A DNA stretch of 64,000 nucleotides from Phyllostachys edulis (lineage: Eukaryota; Streptophyta; Magnoliopsida; Poales; Poaceae), in NCBI GenBank assembly GCA_036346405.1, contig CM070548.1, positions 56,975,866 to 57,039,865 of the forward strand, written 5' to 3'. The notes under the pieces were generated by a model. It worked only from the letters and a program-made list of their open reading frames with translations. It was not told where the DNA came from and made no database searches. Below are positions 56,757 to 64,000 of this stretch, one piece after another. Position numbers and translations under genes: made by a program. The first letter of the stretch is position 1. The number at the start of each line of letters is the position of its first letter.

Positions 56757-58650
56757 TGTAACATCCCAATTTTCAGGGCTTTTTGAAAATTTTGAAAACT
56801 TTAAAAATTAACCATTTGGTTTTATTAAATTTGCTAAAGCTTAATTTGTAATTTAGAATTTTAAAAGCAGTTTAATTTGAATTAATTAAAACTTGAACTA
56901 ATTGAAGTTGGTTTAAATTGAGTTTCATTGGATCTTAAAGTTGGTTTTTCCTTTTGCCTTATGTTAAAAATAATTAATTGCAAAAATTAAAAGTAATAGT
57001 TAAGCTGAAAATATTTTTATTAAGTTCTAAATAATTCAAGGGATTTCTGTGAATTTTCCTAGAATTTTTGGACGCTTTAAGCTATTTTCTAAAAATCCTT
57101 TTTCATTTCTGGTATTTATTTAATTGGAAACCTATTTAAAATCCTCCTAAGAGCTTTGGGCCGAATCTCTCCCTCTCGGCCCATTGCACCTCTCTCCGCC
57201 GGCCTAGCTTCGGCCAAGCCACGCCTCGGCCTCCTCCATGCGTCGGCGTCCTCCGCTTAAATCTGAATCGCCACGCCTTTCCTCTCGCCCCCACTACCTT
57301 GTGATGTGTGGGGCATACATCACCGCCCACCCCATGTCGTCTCCTACCTCCGGACCGAAGGCAGCGCCCGTCCTCGCCGCGAATCCCGCCGGCTCCCATC
57401 ACCTCTCGCCATGCCGTCGACCATTGCTAGTTTCATCCTGCGTCGTGTCACCTCCGACCTCTGCCGCACCCGCTGCCGCCCTCGCCCACGCCCAGTCACC
57501 GCCCATGCCTCCTCCCCATGCCGTGCCGGGTCAAGCTGCCATTAATGGCCGAAGCGACCTCCATGCCGTCCTCCTCCTCCTCACCTCCCCGAGGCCTATA
57601 AATAGGAGCACTGGACGCGCCTCCCTCTCCTATAGCTTCTCCCCCCACTCACTCTCCCTCTCTCCCTCCGAGCTCGCCGGATTTGGAGCTCCAAGCGCCA
57701 CCGACCGCGGAGCTTCAACCGCACCCGCCGCCGCCGTCAAGCCTCTCCAGCCGCCATCGCCTACACCACCGCACCGCCTCGTCATGGCACGACCCGGCGC
57801 ACCTTCCTCGCCTCGAGCCCTCTGGGAGCCCGCCGCCTCGTTCAACCGCCGCCGTTTTCTCTCCTCGCCGACGACCTCCCCATGCCGCCGCGTCCTCAAA
57901 CTCGTGAGCACCGTGTTCGCCGTGAGATCCTCTAGCCGCCAGTGCCCTCGCCACCGGCCATCTCCCAACCGTCACGGCGACGACCCTCGGCTCTGTCTTG
58001 CCGCCGGGCAAGATGCGCGGCGAGCCGAGGTGGCGCCACCTCACCCTTTCACGGCGTGTACGCCTCACACGCCCATCACGCCAAGACATTTCTCCAATTT
58101 TCCCGTTGAAAAATAATTCCGGAAAATCAGAAAATCCCTAAACCTATTATTTCATGTGTTTTTCCAACTTCCTTTGGCCATAACTTCTTCATTCGAACTC
58201 CGATTCGAGTGATTCAAATTTCTAAATTCATATAAATTCTTTATATTCCTATTAGTATTTATTTGGTATTTATTTGAATTTATTTGGAATTGTTTTATTT
58301 ATTTAGCTTTGTTCACACGTATAGATTCCAGCGTTTCGGACGACTTCGCAGACCCGACGACCGAAGCACCTCTACTCTTCAATGAAGGCAAGTCGTAGAT
58401 CTTTGATCATATTGAACCCATCTTTATAAAAGTATATTGTTTGATATAAACATGCATTGCTAATTTTATAATAAATGGTTTCGAGATTAGTTAATTACCT
58501 AATTGCCATTATACCTCCTTGATAAATTGTGAACGACATGTATCCTTGAATGACATAATCCTTGGACACCCTAGGATGGTTAATTATTAGTTGGACATTA
58601 TTGAAATACCAACATGGGTATCGTGTTATGCTTAGCCAATGCTTTAGTTA
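56757..58650 (+). mobile_element. Ty3-type LTR, second copy, interrupted
   Basis: Starts TGTAACATCCC and tracks 47054-48925 to CAATGCTTTAGTTATG, where another element cuts in at 58651. The 5-bp flank is ACTAG at 56752-56756; its partner would lie beyond the window. TATAAATA at 57597-57604 is a likely LTR promoter. The AT-rich parts match copy 1 closely, but the GC-rich middle (57130-58100) does not. A 292-codon frame at 57238-58116 is a by-product of GC content. Confidence 0.88.
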
Positions 58651-61600
58651 TGTAGGACCGGAAAGGCGACTAGAGGGGGGGGGGGTGAATAGACGCTTTC
58701 TCTATTTTCCACCTCGATCGAACTCAACACTACTTTCACTCCAATAGCTATAAAACCTATGAAGATCTGTATACAGGCACAGCGGATCCTGTGTTGAGTC
58801 TGATCAAACCCCGAAGTCAAAAGACGAAAACAACTCACAACTGCATGCACAAAATATCTAAGATGGCTTCTCGATTCAAGAGCACGACACAAGCAAAAAC
58901 GTGTAGCCGCTAGGAATAAACAAATCTACACAAGAATTCTTCATCGCAAACATTCATTGGACCAAAACCTCACCAAAGAACCCGGTAGCAAATCTCCAAG
59001 TGAATCACCAAATGCACACGTAAAAACAAAGAACTAAGTAATTAACACCAAAGCCTCAACCCCTGGACTATTCTCACGTGAAGCCTTGCTCTGTTTGTCC
59101 GACGACGACACAAGACTCTAGAACCAAAAGCTCAATCGAGTTGCATTAATGAAAGCCGCCGCCACCCCCTTTTGCGAGACACACCCACACGCCATCGCCA
59201 GAGCATCGTAACTTCGGGAAGCAGTTCGGCACCAAAGAAAGACAAAAAGCGCAATCACTACTACTGCCACAGGCTCCAGTTTTTCAACCGGCCACAGAGC
59301 AATCAAAAAGATCTTCAGTCTCATCAAAGAGCTAGATTACAGATCGGCATTTCTCCTGGGCGCAACAGAGAATGGCAGACAATAAATCGACACAAATAAA
59401 CACTGCTAGCAGCCGAAATGAAGAGCAGCTCAAGCAATAAAAAAAATACGATGCAGTCTCACGGCATCAAACAAAACCGAGTTGACAAGCTAGCACAAGG
59501 GAACTGGAAACACGCCGCCTTGGACTGTTTTTCTCCAGAGAAATCGGCCGGCGCAGGCTCTGGTTTGTGCGGACTCCATTTCTTTTTCAGGGGAGCAATC
59601 GGCACTACAAGTAGCCACAGGATGTGAGCGACAAAGCGATCCGAATACCAAGCAGCAGTTGTCGCCCAACCTTCGGTTTTGCCAACAAGAAAACCAAGAA
59701 AAACAAACTCAAAACAGCAAACTGTAGATCTTAATTTTCTGACCGAATCCAGTGGGAAGCTAATCAAAAAGAAGCAGCAATAAACAAGACAAACTGAATC
59801 GGTTTCATCAAGAGATCAGAACCAAACAGCAAAACGAAAAGATAAAACAGCAGCTGCTCAGATCCGGTTTTGCAGGCGTCTACAAGCCGCCGCCCTGGAC
59901 TGCTTTTTCCTAAGCGCCAACATCAAGCACCCAACAGGAATCGGCAATACAATAAACTGAACAGATCGGCCACAGTAACAATCCAAATCAAATCAATCGG
60001 TGCTGGACCTCTTAGACGCATCATCCAAGAGAGATGGCAATAAACAAATCAAAAGCAAACCGATTCTAGATTTCTCTGCGGGATGCACAAACCGATGACA
60101 ACCAAAGAAGTTACGATGCGAAAGCGAGCTCTTTCAACAACAAAAAAAACAGGTGCATCATTAATGCAAAAATAGATCAACCTGTGGCCAAACTTCTTAC
60201 ACAAAAATCGGCAATAAAAAGGGCGCCGCCTCCAGCTCTTTTCTTTCTACGGGACAACTGCACCGCTACAAGCTCCGCTTTCTCTCATCGGGAGCATCCC
60301 TACAGGCGCCGGCACACAGGCCTCCAAAGCGCCAGAGCCTCTGCTTTCACAGGGCAGAGAGGCCGCCGCTTCAATATCCTCTAATTCCCCCAGCGGCAGC
60401 AGCACTAAATGACTCATCTAGTGTTCCTTTTATAGGGCAACAACAAACCCTAAAAACCTTCTAGATGATTTACCCTAATGGGCTTCCGTTAGGGCCCAAC
60501 ATCAACGGAACACACACGCACGCATCTCAAAGCGCCGTCTTCATCGTCGATTGATCTAAACCGCTTCACCATGCGCCGACCCGTGCCGCGGCTTAGTCAA
60601 AAGGTCACCAAGATGGTATTTGGTAAAATTACCAAAATACCCCTTCTCGATCCTTTCCAAAAGGCCGAGTCCACAGAACATGAAGCAATCCCATGCTTCG
60701 CCACGTGTAGGTTGATCAACGGCTCCATGTCGTCAAGTCTCTCCCGTCCGATCCCACCGGCACCACTGAGCACTTGCAACAACTCCCGCGCCGCTTGATC
60801 CAACCAGCCGCACCGAACCGCCCGTTTGGTCATCCTCGTCCATTCTGCGCCATGCTTGAGTCACTTGACCTCACCCGGCATCCATGATCGTTATGGACCT
60901 CAGCTCTCCAAGCTTAGTCCCGATCCTCCTCGTCGTTGACCGTCATTGACCTGCAAGCCACCTGCACAGCAATAGACAAGCAAACACGAATCCGGGAACA
61001 AGTTCTTCACAACTTGACCCACGTTAGTGAAAACATGCAACATGCAACACATATGCATTAACGAATATGGATATGACCTATCCCAAAAACAATTCACCAC
61101 TTAAATCAACATTCAGCACAAAAGCCGGTCAGTCCGTCGCTGACCTGACAGATTTGAAACTTTGTCGAAAACGCGTGAAACTTCAAACCAAAAGCCACAT
61201 TGCCAATTGTTTCATCATCCTAAGACCATGGGCATATCCCCATGATATCCACAATCTCCCCCTTGATGAACACATTGGCAATCTCTCAGAAAATGTAAGT
61301 TTGTGGTTTGAAAAGTAAAGAACTCGCAGTTTTTGCACAAAGGCACAACTTGGTCCAAATGCAAGAAAAAGCAATGGAAATGACCAAGCTGGCTCTAGAA
61401 TAGCACGGGCAAGTGAGATACAGCAAAAGAAAGCAAGAAAGCTTCCAATTCCAGAGAATCGACAAAAATCTCACTTAAGGTCCATATGAAAGAAAGAACA
61501 ATTGTTCTATTTGACCTTAGATCATTGTGAGTCTTCAAGAATTGCAATTCAAATTCAGAAAAGGCAATAAGACCAAAAGAATGCAATATGAATGCTCCCC

Positions 61601-64000
61601 CTCACTATGATCATCAATTTAAAAGAGAGAATATGAAATTTCAATTACTCCATTTCTCCCACTTACAAATCTTCTCCCCCTTAACCAAAAAGCTCTTTAT
61701 TAACATTACATTTTCGCTATATCTTCTCCCCCTTTGACAATGGATTCATCAAGGAATTATCCCTTCCTCTCATCCAGAGATGACAAATGCACAAGCAAGG
61801 AAGAAGCAAAAAAAAGAGCATGCATGAAATGCAATGGGTGGCTTCATTTTTGTTTTGATTTTTCAAATTTTAGGTAAAAGAAGCTTTGGAGATTACTCAA
61901 TTGAACAGGCTAGCATTTCTACCATTACTCAAGACATATCAAGCCTGACAAAGCTAGCAAGATCATGTTAAGAAATATATAGCAAAGCTAGGCTAATGAG
62001 CTGAAGATACCACAAGTTGTTTGATTAAATTAAGCAACGCTTCAAAATTAGCAAGTTCAACAACAGGTATCCTAAAGTGATAATGGCCATATCAGAATGT
62101 CATTGTGAGATCTAGAAGCTAGCAAAGATCATCTTAGAGATAAAAAGTCCTGAATTGAATCATTTAGCTCAACTTTTGTCAAAAGCCCAAATTTCAACTG
62201 TTTCTCATTTGCAATGAATATTCAAGTTGATAAAAGGTCTATCTTAGTAAAGAAGATCATGGACTAGGAGCCATCCACAATCTCTTCCTAAGCTTCAACC
62301 ACTTTTGACAAATTGCATTTTTAGCCATGTGCTAGATCTCAAGCCTTGCCACGACCATCTCAAGCACAAAAAGCTTAAAAGAGTGGTCTAGGTCATCCAA
62401 AACTCCCCCTGAGTTCATGCCTAGTACAATGGCAAGCCGTCTCATGAGAAAGAATTGGTGAGATCAGTTTTTTCACACAAAAGAGATCATTTTTCATTTT
62501 GCATAAGGGCTGTTTTTTATTCTTTAAAGAACTGAAAGCTCAAAGATGTTCAATACTAGATTCCAGAGCTAACAAAGCAATTTTGACAGGGCCAATGTCA
62601 CAAAAAGATCACTAATTGTGCAACTAGCTAAAAGATCCACAAATTGCAATTTTCAGTTCAAGTTGTATTAAAGTTCTAGCTCATTTAGCAAAGACATTGC
62701 TGCACATGTGAAAACATGATAATTCTAGCAAGTCAAAGAACTAGACACGATCTTGAGTAAGAATTGAAATACTAAAGCTCAATAGGGTAATAAGCAAATC
62801 TTCATCAATTTAAAAGACAGAAGCAGTAAAGCTTATATTATAATGCATCTTTTTGGATTTTTCATATGTATGCAATATGATACAATGAGATGCACAAAAG
62901 ACTTAAAAGCCTAAAAGGTTCACAAAAGAACTAAGAAAGTTCCGAAAAGAACCAACTCCCCCTCAAACCAACCCATAGGGATAAATTATCCCTAACTTGC
63001 TTCTCAAGGTAGCAAACCTTGTTGGGTCTAAAAAGCTTTGAGGGGATACCTCCCAAAAGTGCCAAGAACTCCACAAAAACTAGCACAAAAACTTCAAACA
63101 CCACAAGATCTCTAGGGACAGCAACTCAAAAGCTAGGGAGCGAAACACCAACACTAAAAAGCCCTACAGGCAGCTCAAAACCTGCTAAGACAAGTGATTG
63201 GGACACAAGCTCGACCTAGACTGTGAGAAGAATGCATCCTAGCAAATCATGGGATAAGAAGAGTGCCTAGAAAAGACACGTGCTAGAACAGAGCCTCCTA
63301 TCTACCCTGAACTCAACAAACCCAACACCTGACACGAACCAGATGCAATGCAAGGTAGACTAGGGATACCATACATAAAAGTAAGGTATAGAAGCTCGAA
63401 CCTGAGTCGCACTGCTTGGCAGTGAGATGTAGTCATGATAGATGAAGATCCAATCCTTGAAGCTTCAGAAGGTAGTTGCGCTCACCCATCATCCTCATCT
63501 CAAATTTCTTCGTCTCCGAGAAGTGATAGTCATCATTGAAGACACAAAATGAAGAAGAACCAATTGTAGGACCATATGTTCTTCTTCTCAGCTGAAAGAC
63601 TACACCAAAGAGACAGAAAAAGTCTATGCCTTGGTACTGGGTTAGTGAAACAATATCTAGGGAAACAGTACCAAGACATATGACTAGCAAGGATAGCAGC
63701 AAATGATCCAAAACTCATAAAAGCATATAATCAACAATTCAAGACATGAGCATGAAGATAGACAAATCAAACACAACACATGCTATCTAGGATATGATAA
63801 AGCTCAAACTATCCTTAATCCACAATAAGGCATAGGAGCAAGCAAACAAGCACATAGCATATCACCCATCATATATACAGTCGAAAGTAAAGCATGCTAG
63901 TGAAAGCTATGGCAAGACTCGTGCATCCACAATTAACAGTAAGGCACAATAACCATGTAAGCATAAAGCATGTTAAGAGCAAATCATGAATGATGTATGC
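58651..64000 (+). mobile_element. LTR-like non-coding element, runs off the window
   Basis: Begins TGTAGGACCGGAAAGGCGACTAGAGG, related to the starts at 4586 and 56366, and continues at least 5.3 kb. No gag or pol motif was found. CTCCCCC occurs near 61255, 61595, 61673, 61724, 62402 and 62955; on the minus strand these are GGGGGAG, polypurine-tract-like. A-rich in the plus strand from 61300 on. It lies inside the LTR at 56757. Confidence 0.6.

Noticed and set aside
57238..58116. 292-codon plus-strand open frame
   Set aside because: It lies in the GC-rich middle of an LTR, is Pro/Ser/Ala/Arg low complexity, and is not shared with the sister LTR.

Overview
The window looks like a piece of a large, transposon-rich grass (Poaceae) genome. 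The signs are a plant BONZAI/copine gene with monocot-like N-terminus, grass-type Ty1/copia and 3-kb-LTR Ty3-like elements, plant-mobile-domain (PMD) transposons, Mutator-like elements, hAT MITEs and very GC-rich first exons beside AT-rich introns. The species cannot be told from the sequence. No rRNA or tRNA gene and no CRISPR array was seen.

The one clear host gene is a copine of the BONZAI1 type on the minus strand, from its ATG at 43747 to its stop at 13253-13255. I could join 16 coding exons by splice sites and family conservation into an uninterrupted 573-residue frame (1722 nt with stop). It has an N-terminal myristoylation/palmitoylation motif, two C2 domains and a copine VWA domain. 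Over 94% of the 30.5-kb locus is intron. Introns 2 (5.2 kb), 5 (11.7 kb) and 14 (8.8 kb) are packed with mobile elements: a MULE containing a hAT element (intron 2), a complete minus-strand copia element beside a decayed plus-strand copia element plus a hAT MITE (intron 5), and a degenerate LTR, two tandem arrays and a Helitron-like 3' end (intron 14). One intron (intron 7) has a GC-AG border.

Left of the gene (about 0.9-9.4 kb) lies a decayed PMD-carrying element with inverted ends and subterminal repeats. It is broken by a GGGCCGGGC-type MITE and by a non-coding LTR-like element. A hAT MITE follows at 9.57-10.16 kb.

Right of the gene (44-64 kb) is a nest of LTR sequences: a 3.1-kb solo LTR with a perfect 5-bp target duplication that splits an otherwise open reading frame of unknown function; a 3.4-kb solo LTR with another perfect duplication, sitting seven bases inside a non-coding LTR-like element; a second copy of the first LTR family; and, inside that, another LTR-like element that runs off the end of the window. 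Insertion order can be read from the nesting.
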